The translations under genes and the position numbers were made by a program. Positions 17,548 to 26,160 of a DNA stretch of 64,000 bases are shown here, one piece after another. How positions within the stretch are numbered: the first letter of the stretch is position 1; every line of letters begins with the position of its first letter. The stretch comes from Streptomyces sp. L-9-10 (GTDB lineage: Bacteria > Actinomycetota > Actinomycetes > Streptomycetales > Streptomycetaceae), in assembly GCF_004151105.1 (NCBI RefSeq), contig NZ_PHRF01000097.1:145316-209315 (forward strand), in the 5' to 3' direction. Below the pieces are notes generated by a model. The model was not told the DNA's origin. It searched no databases and saw nothing but the letters and a program-made list of their open reading frames with translations.

Positions 17548-18528
17548 ATGGCTCCCCTCGTCATGGTCGTCACGTCTCTGGAGGACGTCACCGCCGACCT
17601 GGTCATCAACGCGCTGAACGAGCGCGAGGTGCCCCTTGTCCGCGTCGACCCGGCCGACATCGGTTCCGGATTACGCTTCAGCGCCCGCATCGACGTCAGA
17701 TCGTCGGTGTGGGGCGGGCTACTGCGCACCGCCGGCCGCGAGGTGGAGCTTGGGGAGGTGGCGGCGGTGTACTACCGCCGCCCCACCCCGTACTCCTCCC
17801 GGTTCGCACATCTCCCTGCCCAGCAGCGCGACTTCGCCACCGCAGAAGCCCGCCATGGCCTCGGCGGCGTCCTGAACAATCTGCACAACGCCCTGTACGT
17901 CAACCACCCGGCCGCCGTCACTCGTGCAGACTTCAAGCCCGCCCAGCTCCAGCTGGCCGCTCGGCTCGGGCTCGCCATCCCTCCGACCCTGGTGACCAAC
18001 AACCTTGAGGACGCAAGGGAGTTCGCCGCCGAACACAGCCCAGTCATCTACAAGACCTTCCGTGGCCTGCCTCCTGACGAGGAAGGCCATACCGGGGCGA
18101 TCTGGGCCCAGCGAGTCGACTCGAACACCTTCGACGACACCCTGTCCGTGACCGCACACCTCTTCCAGTCCGAGGTGCCCAAGACGGGAGATGTTCGGGT
18201 GACCGTGGTCGGTCATCGCGTCTTCGCCAGTCGGATCACGACACCGGACGGCGCGCTGGACTGGCGCCGAGGGGACTGGAACGACCTCGGATACGCAACC
18301 GCTGACGTGCCTGCTTCGATTGAGGCGGCGCTGCACGGCTACCTGGCATTCTTTGGACTGGCTTTCGGCTGTTTCGACTTCGCCCTCACCGGCCCCGAGG
18401 ACGACCCAGGGCACTGGACCTGGATCGAGTGCAATCCGAACGGCCAGTGGGGCTGGCTTCCCGACTCGCCTGCCATCACCGAGGCGTTCGCGGATCTTCT
18501 GAGCAGAAAGGAGGCCGGTCATCCATGA
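17548..18528 (+). CDS. tgmB: ATP-grasp graspetide ligase (peptide maturase)
   Basis: This 326-aa enzyme belongs to the ATP-grasp peptide-maturase family related to MvdC/MvdD. The N-terminal pre-ATP-grasp domain starts MVVTSLEDVTADLVINAL. ATP-binding segments include VIYKTFRGLPPDEE and the strand DVRVTVVGHRVFASRI. The metal-binding Glu and Asn are in WIECNPNGQWGWLPD near the C-terminus. It is expected to activate Asp/Glu side chains of the precursor as acyl phosphates and close omega-ester links to Thr/Ser. The start lies 3 nt after the precursor's stop, so translation is coupled. Its own stop overlaps the methyltransferase start as ATGA. Confidence 0.93.
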   Translation: MAPLVMVVTSLEDVTADLVINALNEREVPLVRVDPADIGSGLRFSARIDVRSSVWGGLLRTAGREVELGEVAAVYYRRPTPYSSRFAHLPAQQRDFATAEARHGLGGVLNNLHNALYVNHPAAVTRADFKPAQLQLAARLGLAIPPTLVTNNLEDAREFAAEHSPVIYKTFRGLPPDEEGHTGAIWAQRVDSNTFDDTLSVTAHLFQSEVPKTGDVRVTVVGHRVFASRITTPDGALDWRRGDWNDLGYATADVPASIEAALHGYLAFFGLAFGCFDFALTGPEDDPGHWTWIECNPNGQWGWLPDSPAITEAFADLLSRKEAGHP

Positions 18529-19724
18529 CTGTGCCCGTCGACTGTGAGAACGACGCGGCCCGCCTGCGCGGGAAGCTGGCCAGGACACTCGCTGAAGAGG
18601 GCGCCCTCGCGGACCCGGCCTGGCGAGACGCGGTGGCCACGGTGCCCCGACACCGATTTGTGCCGGGCTTCTACTTGCCCGCCGATCAGCCGGGGGACCA
18701 TGGGCTGACGGTGTGGGAGCCCGTCACCCGGAAGCTCGACTACGGCCGGTGGCTGGCAGCCGCGTACTCCGACACCACACTGATCACGCAGTTCGATGGC
18801 GATGAACCCGACTGGGAAGGGCCTGCGATCCGGCGCGGTGGGGCGCCGACCTCCTCCTCCACCCTGCCGTCCCTGGTCGTGAGGATGTGGGCAGACGCCG
18901 ATGTGCGACAAGGGCATACGGTTCTGGAGCTGGGCACGGGATCCGGCTACTCGACGGCGCTCGCGTGTGAACGACTCGGCTCCGACGCAGTTACATCCAT
19001 CGAGGTGGATGGCCGTCGACTGGAACAAGCCGCTACGGCGCTGCACGACTGCGGCTACACACCCACGCTCGCGGTAGCCGACGGCTTGTACGGCTACTGG
19101 CCCGAAGCCCGGTTCGACCGCATCGTGGCAGCCTGCTCCTTCCGCTCCGTACCGCCGGCCCTGGTCTCCCAGGCCAGGCCCGGTGGAAAGATCCTGCTCA
19201 CCCTCAGCGGCTGGCTCTACGGGTACGCCCGCGTGCTGCTGACTGTCGATGACGACGGCGGTGCCGAAGGGACGCTGCTCGGCGGCACTGTCTCCTTCAT
19301 GTCCGCTCGTACCCATGCCGCACCTGCGTTCGGAAACCCCACCCACTGGGCCGCCGACCTCCCCAAGAGCGGGCGCCCGGCCCGGCACAGTCCGCAGCGG
19401 ATCACAGACGCCACTGAAGAAGCGTTCCACTTGCGATTCCTTGCCCAGAGCGCCGTCCCGGACGCGCAGATGATCACGATGGGCGAAGTGGTGCACCTGA
19501 TCGATGTTGTCACGGGCTCTGCGGCCACCCTCACTCCCGAGGGGGACAACTGGCTGGTGCGCGAGAGCGGGACCGTCGCACTGTGGGAGCGGATCGAAGC
19601 CGTCCTGACCGCCTATGATGCGGCGGGCCGACCGGGCCCTGACACTTTTCGCCTTCACGTGGACGGCGGAGAAGAGCGCGTGCTGCACCCACAGATGCCC
19701 GACCTACGGCTGAGGAGGCCCTGA
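18525..19724 (+). CDS. tgmC: PIMT-like O-methyltransferase of a graspetide system
   Basis: This 399-aa S-adenosylmethionine methyltransferase is related to protein-L-isoaspartate methyltransferase. After VPRHRFVPGFYLP comes the PIMT-type SSSTLPSLVVRMW substrate loop, SAM motif I VLELGTGSGYSTALACERLG, and later ARPGGKILLTLSGW. About 150 extra C-terminal residues beyond the PIMT core fit the graspetide-associated subgroup, where the extension is thought to recognise the crosslinked peptide. The characterised relative ThfM (fuscimiditide, Thermobifida) methylates an Asp that then closes to an aspartimide. The start overlaps the ligase stop, and an AGAAAGGAGG site lies 11 nt upstream. Confidence 0.92.
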   Translation: MTVPVDCENDAARLRGKLARTLAEEGALADPAWRDAVATVPRHRFVPGFYLPADQPGDHGLTVWEPVTRKLDYGRWLAAAYSDTTLITQFDGDEPDWEGPAIRRGGAPTSSSTLPSLVVRMWADADVRQGHTVLELGTGSGYSTALACERLGSDAVTSIEVDGRRLEQAATALHDCGYTPTLAVADGLYGYWPEARFDRIVAACSFRSVPPALVSQARPGGKILLTLSGWLYGYARVLLTVDDDGGAEGTLLGGTVSFMSARTHAAPAFGNPTHWAADLPKSGRPARHSPQRITDATEEAFHLRFLAQSAVPDAQMITMGEVVHLIDVVTGSAATLTPEGDNWLVRESGTVALWERIEAVLTAYDAAGRPGPDTFRLHVDGGEERVLHPQMPDLRLRRP

Positions 19725-19735
19725 CTCGCGTCAGG
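19720..19735. terminator. Short hairpin at the convergent stops of the methyltransferase and small membrane protein genes
   Basis: CCTGAC and GTCAGG form 6-bp arms around TCGC. The two convergent stop codons lie in the arms. The stem is too short for high confidence. Confidence 0.35.
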
Positions 19736-19961
19736 CCTGCTTGCGCGACTTGTCGAGCACCATCACCAGACCGGCGATGATGCCGAAGATCACCAGCGGC
19801 GCGACCACGAACAGGCCGAGGGTCTCGCCCACACTCAGGCCCGGACCCGGGTCGTCGCCGTCGTCACGGGTCAGCGCGAGCGCCGGGGACGACATGAGCA
19901 GCATCATCAGCGTCGTACCGGTCGCCAGGGCGCCGGCGCGCAGAGCGTTCTTCTTGTCCAC
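19731..19961 (-). CDS. Small two-TM membrane protein
   Basis: This 76-aa protein starts at GTG as MDKKNALRAGALATGTTLMM. The first hydrophobic segment (about residues 8-24, ending SSPALALT) looks like a signal peptide or TM helix. An acidic DDGDDPGPG linker and a second TM helix (LGLFVVAPLVIFGIIAGLVMVL) follow, with a basic tail DKSRKQA. I do not recognise a function. It marks the return to core-type sequence right of the accessory island. No strong ribosome site is visible, so the start is tentative. Confidence 0.7.
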   Translation of the reverse strand: MDKKNALRAGALATGTTLMMLLMSSPALALTRDDGDDPGPGLSVGETLGLFVVAPLVIFGIIAGLVMVLDKSRKQA

Positions 19962-20064
19962 GGTGCAAACGTAGCGAACCCGTCCGCGGGCCGCGCGCCC
20001 GGGGTGCCTTAGGGCCTGTCCGGAGGCCGCCCCTCCGCCGGTGCGCGCGGCCTTCACCAGCGCC

Positions 20065-22248
20065 TCAGTGGCCTCGCAGGGTCTCCATCAGTCCGTGCAG
20101 CCGGGGCGAGGCGGCCAGTTCCTCCAGGCTCATCGGGCGGCCCTCGGCATCGGCCACCGGCAGCCGCCAGTTCGGGTACTGGTTCCAGGTGCCCGGCAGG
20201 TTCTGCGGCCTGCGGTCGCCGACCGCGTCCGGCAGCCAGACGCCGGTCATCCGCGCCGGTGTGAGCGTCAGGAAGCGGTAGAAGGCACGGATCTCCTCCT
20301 CCTCGTCCCCGTCGCCCCCGGGCAGGAGCCCCAGGCGCGCGAGCGTGCCCAGCCACTCCGCGATCTCCGCCTGCTCCTCCGACCGCTCCTGCTCCAGCGG
20401 GCGGGTGAGCAGACCGAGCCGGTGGCGCAGCTCCGCGTACTCACCGGTGAGCCGGGCCGCCGTGGGCGGCAGATCGTGGGTGGTGACCGTGGCCACACAG
20501 CCCTCGCGCCAGCTCTCGGGCGGCAGCGGCCGTCCCGTACCGTCCCAGTCGCGCTCGAACCAGAGCACGGACGTGCCGAGCACCCCGCGCCGCTGGAGCG
20601 CCTCGCGTACGCCGGGCTCGACCGTGCCCAGGTCCTCCCCTATGACGACGGTGCCCGCGCGGTGCGCCTCCAGGGCGAGGACCGCGAGCATCGCCTCCGC
20701 GTCGTAGCGGACATACGTTCCCCGGGTGGGGTCCTGCCCCTGGGGCACCCACCAGAGCCGGAACAGCCCCATCACATGGTCGATCCGCAATGCCCCCGCG
20801 TGCCGCAGCAGGCCCTGGAGCAGCCCGCGGAACGGCGCGTACCCGGACGCGGCCAGCACATCGGGGCGCCACGGCGGCAGGCCCCAGTCCTGGCCGAGCG
20901 CGTTGAAGGCGTCCGGCGGCGCGCCGATCGAGATGCCCGCGGCGAAGGCGTCCTGCTGGGCCCAGGCATCGGCGCCGCCCGGGTGCACCCCGACGGCGAG
21001 GTCATGGACGATCCCGACGGACATCCCGGCGTCCCGCGCCGCCTGGGACGCCGCCGCCAGCTGCTCGTCCGTCAGCCAGGCCAGCCGGCAGTGGTAGTCG
21101 ATCCGGTCGAGCAGCTCCCGGCGGGCCGCGGCCGTCTCGGCGGAACGCGGATCCCGCAGCGCCTCCGGCCAGTCGTGCCACTCCGGGCCGTGCACCTCGG
21201 CGAGGGCGTACCAGGTGGCGTGGTCCTCCAGGGCGCGGCCCTGCGCGGCCAGGAAGTCCCAGTAGGCGGCGCGCCGCCCGGGGCCGAGCGGGACGGTGTC
21301 CAGGATGTCCAGGGCCGCGCGCTTGAGCGCCCACACGGCGTCGCGGTCGATCAGCGCGCCCGTGCCCGGGGTCTTGTCGAGGACGGACTCCCGCAGGGCC
21401 GCGGCCCGTTCCACCAGCGCGTCGAGGCGCGCGCGGTCGGATCCCCGCACATACGCGTACTCCGGGACGTCCTCGATCCGCAGATGCACCGGGTCCGGGA
21501 AGCGGCGCGAGGAGGGGCGGTACGGGGAGGGGTCGGTCGGATCGCCCGGTACGGCGGCGTGCAGCGGGTTGATCTGGACGAATCCGGCTCCCAGGGTCCG
21601 GCCCGACCAGCCGGCCAGCTCGGCGAGGTCGCCCAGGTCGCCCATGCCCCAGGAGCGGGCGGAGAGCAGGGAGTAGAGCTGCACCAGGAAGCCGTGGGTA
21701 CGGGCGGGCGGGCGCGGCACCAGAGCGGGGGCGACGATCAGCACCACCCAGGCCGTACGCCCGTCGGGCGCCTCGACGGCCAGCCGGTGCACCCCGAGCG
21801 GGAGCCCCGCCCAGGCGGCGGGCTCCTCGGGGGCGGAGTGCGGCAGCTCCACCGACTCGCCCTCCTCCGTCTCCACCCGGAGCACCGAGCCCGGCGGAAG
21901 CGCGGTCAGGGCGGGCGGCAGATCGGGGGGTGGCGGGGCGGCGGCATGAAGGGGGCTCGCGAACTCTCCGTGGGCGTCCTGAGCGTCTTGGGCGTCCTGG
22001 GCGTCCGGAGCGCTCGGGGCGCCGTCCCGGGTGGTCCACAGGACCAGCGTCGCGGGCAGCAGCCGCCTCGCCTCGGCGGACTCGGCGTCCCCGAGCGCGT
22101 CGGCCACCGCCTCGGGCGTGGACGCGTCGACGCCCAGCGCGGCGAGCACCGAGACCACGGTGTCGTCGGGGACCGGGACGGTGACGCCCGGGGAAGGTGA
22201 GTACGCGGTGGCGACACCGTGCAGCTCGGCGAGCCTGGCCAGACCCAT
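20065..22248 (-). CDS. malQ: 4-alpha-glucanotransferase (amylomaltase, GH77)
   Basis: This 727-aa cytosolic enzyme transfers glucan segments between maltodextrins. GH77 motifs are present: the nucleophile Asp (about residue 490) in LRIDHVMGLFRLWWVP, the acid/base Glu (about 538) in VIGEDLGTVEPGV, and TVTTHDLPPTAARLTGEY near the third acid. The N-terminal 130 residues contain a beta-sandwich extension common in actinobacterial MalQ and a duplicated DAQDAQDAQDAH low-complexity run. The ATG at 22248 has GGAG 6 nt upstream. The small repeat-protein gene ends 19 nt upstream on the same strand, so the two are probably one transcript. Confidence 0.95.
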   Translation of the reverse strand: MGLARLAELHGVATAYSPSPGVTVPVPDDTVVSVLAALGVDASTPEAVADALGDAESAEARRLLPATLVLWTTRDGAPSAPDAQDAQDAQDAHGEFASPLHAAAPPPPDLPPALTALPPGSVLRVETEEGESVELPHSAPEEPAAWAGLPLGVHRLAVEAPDGRTAWVVLIVAPALVPRPPARTHGFLVQLYSLLSARSWGMGDLGDLAELAGWSGRTLGAGFVQINPLHAAVPGDPTDPSPYRPSSRRFPDPVHLRIEDVPEYAYVRGSDRARLDALVERAAALRESVLDKTPGTGALIDRDAVWALKRAALDILDTVPLGPGRRAAYWDFLAAQGRALEDHATWYALAEVHGPEWHDWPEALRDPRSAETAAARRELLDRIDYHCRLAWLTDEQLAAASQAARDAGMSVGIVHDLAVGVHPGGADAWAQQDAFAAGISIGAPPDAFNALGQDWGLPPWRPDVLAASGYAPFRGLLQGLLRHAGALRIDHVMGLFRLWWVPQGQDPTRGTYVRYDAEAMLAVLALEAHRAGTVVIGEDLGTVEPGVREALQRRGVLGTSVLWFERDWDGTGRPLPPESWREGCVATVTTHDLPPTAARLTGEYAELRHRLGLLTRPLEQERSEEQAEIAEWLGTLARLGLLPGGDGDEEEEIRAFYRFLTLTPARMTGVWLPDAVGDRRPQNLPGTWNQYPNWRLPVADAEGRPMSLEELAASPRLHGLMETLRGH

Positions 22249-22267
22249 ACGCACTCCGTTCGGAAGG

Positions 22268-22597
22268 TCAGACTCCGGGGTACTCCGTGCCACCCGCCGT
22301 GCCGGGAGCGGTCGGCTCGCTGGTCAGCGGGGCGGCGCCGGCGAGCGGGGGCTCGCTGGTGAGGGGTGCCGCGTCGGCGAGCGGCGGCTCGCTGGTCAGG
22401 GGTCCCGCACCGACGCCGCCGAGCGGGGGCTCGCTGGTCAGCGGGGCGGGCTCCGCCTGTTTGGAGAGGGCGGAGAGCAGAAGCTGTGCGGATGCGGCCA
22501 TGACGGCGCCTCCAAGGAACAGGGAACAGGTCACAGCAGCCCTACCCAGCGGGCGGAGCCGCAGACGTGTACGCCCTGTAAACGTGTGTCGAGTCAC
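22268..22597 (-). CDS. Small membrane-anchored protein with LTSEPPL repeats
   Basis: This 109-aa protein is not of a family I recognise. A basic N-terminus (TGRTRLRLRPLGR) is followed by one hydrophobic segment (AAVTCSLFLGGAVMAASAQL), then an outside-facing tail. The tail contains four copies of PLTSEP(P)L separated by short Gly/Ala linkers: PLTSEPPLGGVGAG, PLTSEPPLADAA, PLTSEPPLAGAA, PLTSEPTAPG. The GTG at 22597 has GGGGA 7 nt upstream; ATG codons further upstream (near 22670) would add about 24 residues. It lies 19 nt before malQ on the same strand. The DNA repeat (CTCGCTGGTCAG or similar on the + strand) is imperfect, so the amino-acid repeat has diverged under coding selection. Confidence 0.65.
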   Translation of the reverse strand: MTRHTFTGRTRLRLRPLGRAAVTCSLFLGGAVMAASAQLLLSALSKQAEPAPLTSEPPLGGVGAGPLTSEPPLADAAPLTSEPPLAGAAPLTSEPTAPGTAGGTEYPGV

Positions 22598-22789
22598 GAT
22601 CCGTTCCCCGTGCGGCAGTTGAAGGTCCTGCCTATCACAAACGGGCATTTGCGACACAACGGCCACGCGCATTGACACCTTCACCACGGGGTGGTGGGCT
22701 CGGTGCCGCTCGACGGCTCGCTTGTCGGGACTCCGGCGGGACGTGGGCGGTGCCAAGAAGCGAAACCAGTGAGCATGAGGGGACGAGGC

Positions 22790-25700
22790 ATGCAGCTCGG
22801 GCGCAGGAAGCGGACCGCGACCGCTGTCACGGTCGCCGTGATCGGCGGACTCCTCGGCACCACGCCGAGCGCGCTCGCCGCCCCTCAGGACCCCCGGTCG
22901 CCCACGGCCACCACCCCGGACCGCGAGGCCGGGACGGCGGTGCCCGCGGTCTGGCCACGGCCCCAGACGATCAGGGCGGCCGGGAGCGCGGTCACGCTCG
23001 GGGACGAGGTGACCGTCGTCGCCGGCGCGGAAGCCGACACCTACGCCGTACAGGCACTGGCGGATCTGCTGCGCGCGGCCGGCGTCCGTACCGTCCGCGT
23101 CACCGCGCCCGCCGCGTCCGCCGGGCCCTCCGGAGCGCCGCCCGCCGGCCGCGGGCCCGTGGTACTCGCCGGGGGCAGCGGCGCGCGGAACGCGTTGCGC
23201 GCCCTCCGCGCGCCCGAACGCGCCGACCTTCCGTCCGGCGGCTACCGGATCGCCGTGGGCACCGTCGCGGGCCGCGGCACGGTCGCTCTGGACGGCGTCG
23301 GCGAGGACGGCCTCTTCCACGCGGCGCAGACCCTGCGCCAGCTGATCGCGCGTCGGACGGCGGACCGGCCGGCCGTGCCCGGCGTGGTCGTACGCGACTG
23401 GCCCGGCACCGCCTTGCGCGGCACGACGGAAGGGTTCTACGGGCGGCCCTGGGACCACGGACAGCGGCTGGCGCAGCTCGACTTCATGGGGCGCACCAAG
23501 CAGAACCGGTACCTCTACGCGCCGGGCGACGACCCGTACCGCCAGGCACGCTGGCGTGATCCCTATCCGGCGGCGCAGCGCGCCGAGTTCCGCGAGCTGG
23601 CGGAGCGCGCCCGGCGCAACCACGTGACGCTCGCCTGGGCCGTCTCCCCCGCCCAGTCGATGTGCATGACCTCGGACGCGGACCTCAAGGCGCTCATCCG
23701 CAAGATCGACGCGATGTGGGCGCTGGGCGTGCGCGCGTTCCAGCTCCAGTTCCAGGACGTCAGTTACAGCGAGTGGCACTGCGACCAGGACGCGGAGACC
23801 TTCGGCTCGGGGCCGGGCGCCGCGGCCGAGGCGCAGACCCGGGTCGCGAACGCGGTGGCCGGGCATCTGGCGGACCGGTACGGCGGCGCCGAACCGCTCA
23901 CGGTCATGCCGACCGAGTACTACCAGGACGGCGCCACGGACTACCGCACGGCGCTCGCCGGCGCGCTCGACGCGCGGGTGCGGGTGGCGTGGACGGGCGT
24001 CGGGGTGGTGCCGCGCACCATCACGGGCCGCGAACTGATGGGCGCGCGTGCGGCGTTCAAGCACCCGCTGGTCACCATGGACAACTACCCGGTCAACGAC
24101 TACGAACAGGGCCGGCTCTTCCTCGGCCCGTACACCGGCAGGCAACCCGCCGTGGCGAGCGGCTCCGTCGGGCTGCTCGCCAACGCGATGGAGCAGGCGT
24201 CGGCGTCCCGTATCCCGCTGTTCACGGCGGCCGACTACGCCTGGAACCCGCGTGGCTACCAGCCTCAGGAGTCCTGGCGTGCCGCGATCGACGATCTCGC
24301 GGGCGAGGACGAGAAAGCCCGCGAGGCGCTGGGCGTGCTCGCGGGCAATGACGCCTCGTCGATCCTCAGCCCGTCGGAGTCGGCGTATCTGAAGCCGCTG
24401 CTGGACGCGTTCTGGCGGTCCCGTACGACCACGGACACGACGGCCAGAACCGCCGCGGCGAGCAGGCTGAGGGCCGCGTTCTCGGCGATGCGCGAGGCCC
24501 CGCGGCACCTCTCGGGGACCGCCGGCGGGCAGCTGGACGACGAGGTGCGGCCCTGGCTCGACCAGCTCGCGCGGTACGGCACCGCGGGCGAACTGGCCGT
24601 CGACATGCTCCGGGCCCAGGACCGCGGCGACGGCGCGGCGGCGTGGCGGGCCTCGGTGGACCTGGAGCCACTGCGCGAGGCCGCGGAGGCGAGCCGCGTG
24701 ACGGTCGGCGAGGGCGTGCTGGGGCCGTTCCTGGAGCGGGCGGCCAAGGAGTCGTCGGCCTGGACGGGAGCGGACCGCGCGGCGGGACGCACCGAGGCGA
24801 CGAGCGGCACGAGCGGGGGCGTCGCCCAGGACGCGCGGACCTACACGGTCGAGCTGGGGCGGGCCAGGCCCCTGGAGGCGGTCAACACGATGGCCGAGCC
24901 CGGCACAGGCGCCGGCGCGACCGTCGAGGCCCGGATCCCCGGCCAGGGCTGGCGCGCCCTGGGGCCGCTCTCGACGAGCGGCTGGACCGAGTCGGACGCG
25001 GAAGGGCTGAAGGGGCAGCGGGTCGACGCGGTACGGATCGCCTGGTCCGGTGTGGGCGCCGGGCCCGGCGGACCCGGCGGGTCCACGCCGTCCATACGGC
25101 ATGTCGTGCCCTGGTTCGCCGACGAACCGCGGGCCAGCCTCGACCTGCCGCGCGGCGAGGCGAACGCCCAGATCGGCGGGGAGCCGAAGACGGTCGAGGC
25201 ACGTGTCGCCGCGCAGCGCCCCGGCGAGGTGCGCGGCGCGCTCACGGCGAAGCCGCCTTCCGGCATTCGGGTGACGGTGCCCGAGGAGACGACGGTTCCG
25301 CGAGGCTCCCGCACGAAGATCCCCGTCCAGGTGAGTGTCCCCGCAGGCACCCCGGCCGGTGCGTACGAGGTGCCGCTCGCCTTCGCCGGCGAGGAGCGCA
25401 CACTCACGGTGCGTGCCTCCCCCGTCACGGGCGGCCCGGATCTGGCGCGTACGGGCACGGCCTCGTCGTCCGGGGACGAGACCCCCGACTTCCCGGCCGC
25501 CGCCGCGGCCGACGGCGATCCGGCCAGCCGCTGGTCCTCCCCCGCGGAGGACGGCGCCTGGTGGCAGGTGGAGCTGGCGCGGCCGGCCAGGGTGGGCCAG
25601 GTGGTGCTGCACTGGCAGGAGGCGTACGCGACCCGCTACCGGATCCAGGTCTCGGCGGACGGGCGCACATGGCGGACGGCGGCGGTGGTGTCGGACGGCG

Positions 25701-25834
25701 GGGGCGGGCGGGAGGCGCTCGGGATGGACGCGAGGGACGCGCGGTTCGTACGGGTGCAGGGGGAGGGACGGGGGACGCGGTTCGGGTACTCGCTGTTCGC
25801 GGTGGAGGTCTACGCGGTGGCGCCTCCCGGCTAG
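22790..25834 (+). CDS. Secreted GH84-type beta-N-acetylglucosaminidase with NEW3 and CBM32 (F5/8C) domains
   Basis: This exported glycosidase is 1014 aa. A signal peptide (RKRTATAVTVAVIGGLLGTT...ALAA) is followed by the GH20-type N-terminal beta/alpha domain (AVWPRPQTIRAAGS). The GH84 barrel then has GTTEGFYGRPWDHGQRL and FMGRTKQNRYLYAPGDDPY. At the catalytic strand the sequence is QLQFQDVSYSEWHC, with Gln 322-Asp 323 where characterised GH84 enzymes have Asp-Asp. The C-terminus holds an NEW3-like domain (VPRGSRTKIPVQVSVPAGTP) and an F5/8-type carbohydrate-binding domain (WWQVELARPARVGQVVLHW). AGGGGA lies 6 nt before the ATG. It probably removes GlcNAc from extracellular glycans; no dre (DasR) site is visible upstream. 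Confidence 0.9.
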   Translation: MQLGRRKRTATAVTVAVIGGLLGTTPSALAAPQDPRSPTATTPDREAGTAVPAVWPRPQTIRAAGSAVTLGDEVTVVAGAEADTYAVQALADLLRAAGVRTVRVTAPAASAGPSGAPPAGRGPVVLAGGSGARNALRALRAPERADLPSGGYRIAVGTVAGRGTVALDGVGEDGLFHAAQTLRQLIARRTADRPAVPGVVVRDWPGTALRGTTEGFYGRPWDHGQRLAQLDFMGRTKQNRYLYAPGDDPYRQARWRDPYPAAQRAEFRELAERARRNHVTLAWAVSPAQSMCMTSDADLKALIRKIDAMWALGVRAFQLQFQDVSYSEWHCDQDAETFGSGPGAAAEAQTRVANAVAGHLADRYGGAEPLTVMPTEYYQDGATDYRTALAGALDARVRVAWTGVGVVPRTITGRELMGARAAFKHPLVTMDNYPVNDYEQGRLFLGPYTGRQPAVASGSVGLLANAMEQASASRIPLFTAADYAWNPRGYQPQESWRAAIDDLAGEDEKAREALGVLAGNDASSILSPSESAYLKPLLDAFWRSRTTTDTTARTAAASRLRAAFSAMREAPRHLSGTAGGQLDDEVRPWLDQLARYGTAGELAVDMLRAQDRGDGAAAWRASVDLEPLREAAEASRVTVGEGVLGPFLERAAKESSAWTGADRAAGRTEATSGTSGGVAQDARTYTVELGRARPLEAVNTMAEPGTGAGATVEARIPGQGWRALGPLSTSGWTESDAEGLKGQRVDAVRIAWSGVGAGPGGPGGSTPSIRHVVPWFADEPRASLDLPRGEANAQIGGEPKTVEARVAAQRPGEVRGALTAKPPSGIRVTVPEETTVPRGSRTKIPVQVSVPAGTPAGAYEVPLAFAGEERTLTVRASPVTGGPDLARTGTASSSGDETPDFPAAAAADGDPASRWSSPAEDGAWWQVELARPARVGQVVLHWQEAYATRYRIQVSADGRTWRTAAVVSDGGGGREALGMDARDARFVRVQGEGRGTRFGYSLFAVEVYAVAPPG

Positions 25835-26051
25835 GGGTCGTGGGTGCGGTGCGGTGCGCCGTCCGGCAGGGGTGCGGGTACGCCTCCGGCGGGGTGCGGG
25901 TGCGGTACGCCTGCGGCGCGGGGTGCGTCGTGGTGCCGGGGGCCGGCCCCCACTCTCCGCCCGGCTGGGGGTTGGGGTGCCGGTGCGTTCCGGGTGCCGT
26001 CTTTCCGGCGGCGGGTGAGCCGAAGGGCGCGCCGCTGTCGAAAGGGAGGCT

Positions 26052-26113
26052 GTGCTCGATATACGGCTCCGCCGCGCGGGCGGAGGTTCCCGAGGTACGA
26101 GGGAATCGAGCAC
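26052..26113. other. Inverted-repeat element in the 326-nt gap after the GH84 gene
   Basis: The gap 25835-26160 contains no convincing gene. Its first half is G-rich with repeated GGGTGCGG-like runs. At 26052-26060 GTGCTCGAT pairs exactly with ATCGAGCAC at 26105-26113, enclosing 44 nt with smaller stems. It lies between convergent genes, so a terminator is the simplest reading; a small structured RNA is possible but unsupported. Confidence 0.35.
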
Positions 26114-26160
26114 GGTCGACCGTCGACAGGGGCTCAAAGCGCCCGGAGGCGAACCGAGCC

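Noticed and set aside
22598..22789. DasR (dre) site before the GH84 gene
   Set aside because: No TGGTCTAGACCA-like sequence is present; only a CACCAC/GTGGTG short stem at 22682-22696.
25835..26160. RNase P RNA or tmRNA in the long gap
   Set aside because: None of the conserved RNase P blocks and no tag-reading frame or tRNA-like ends are seen.
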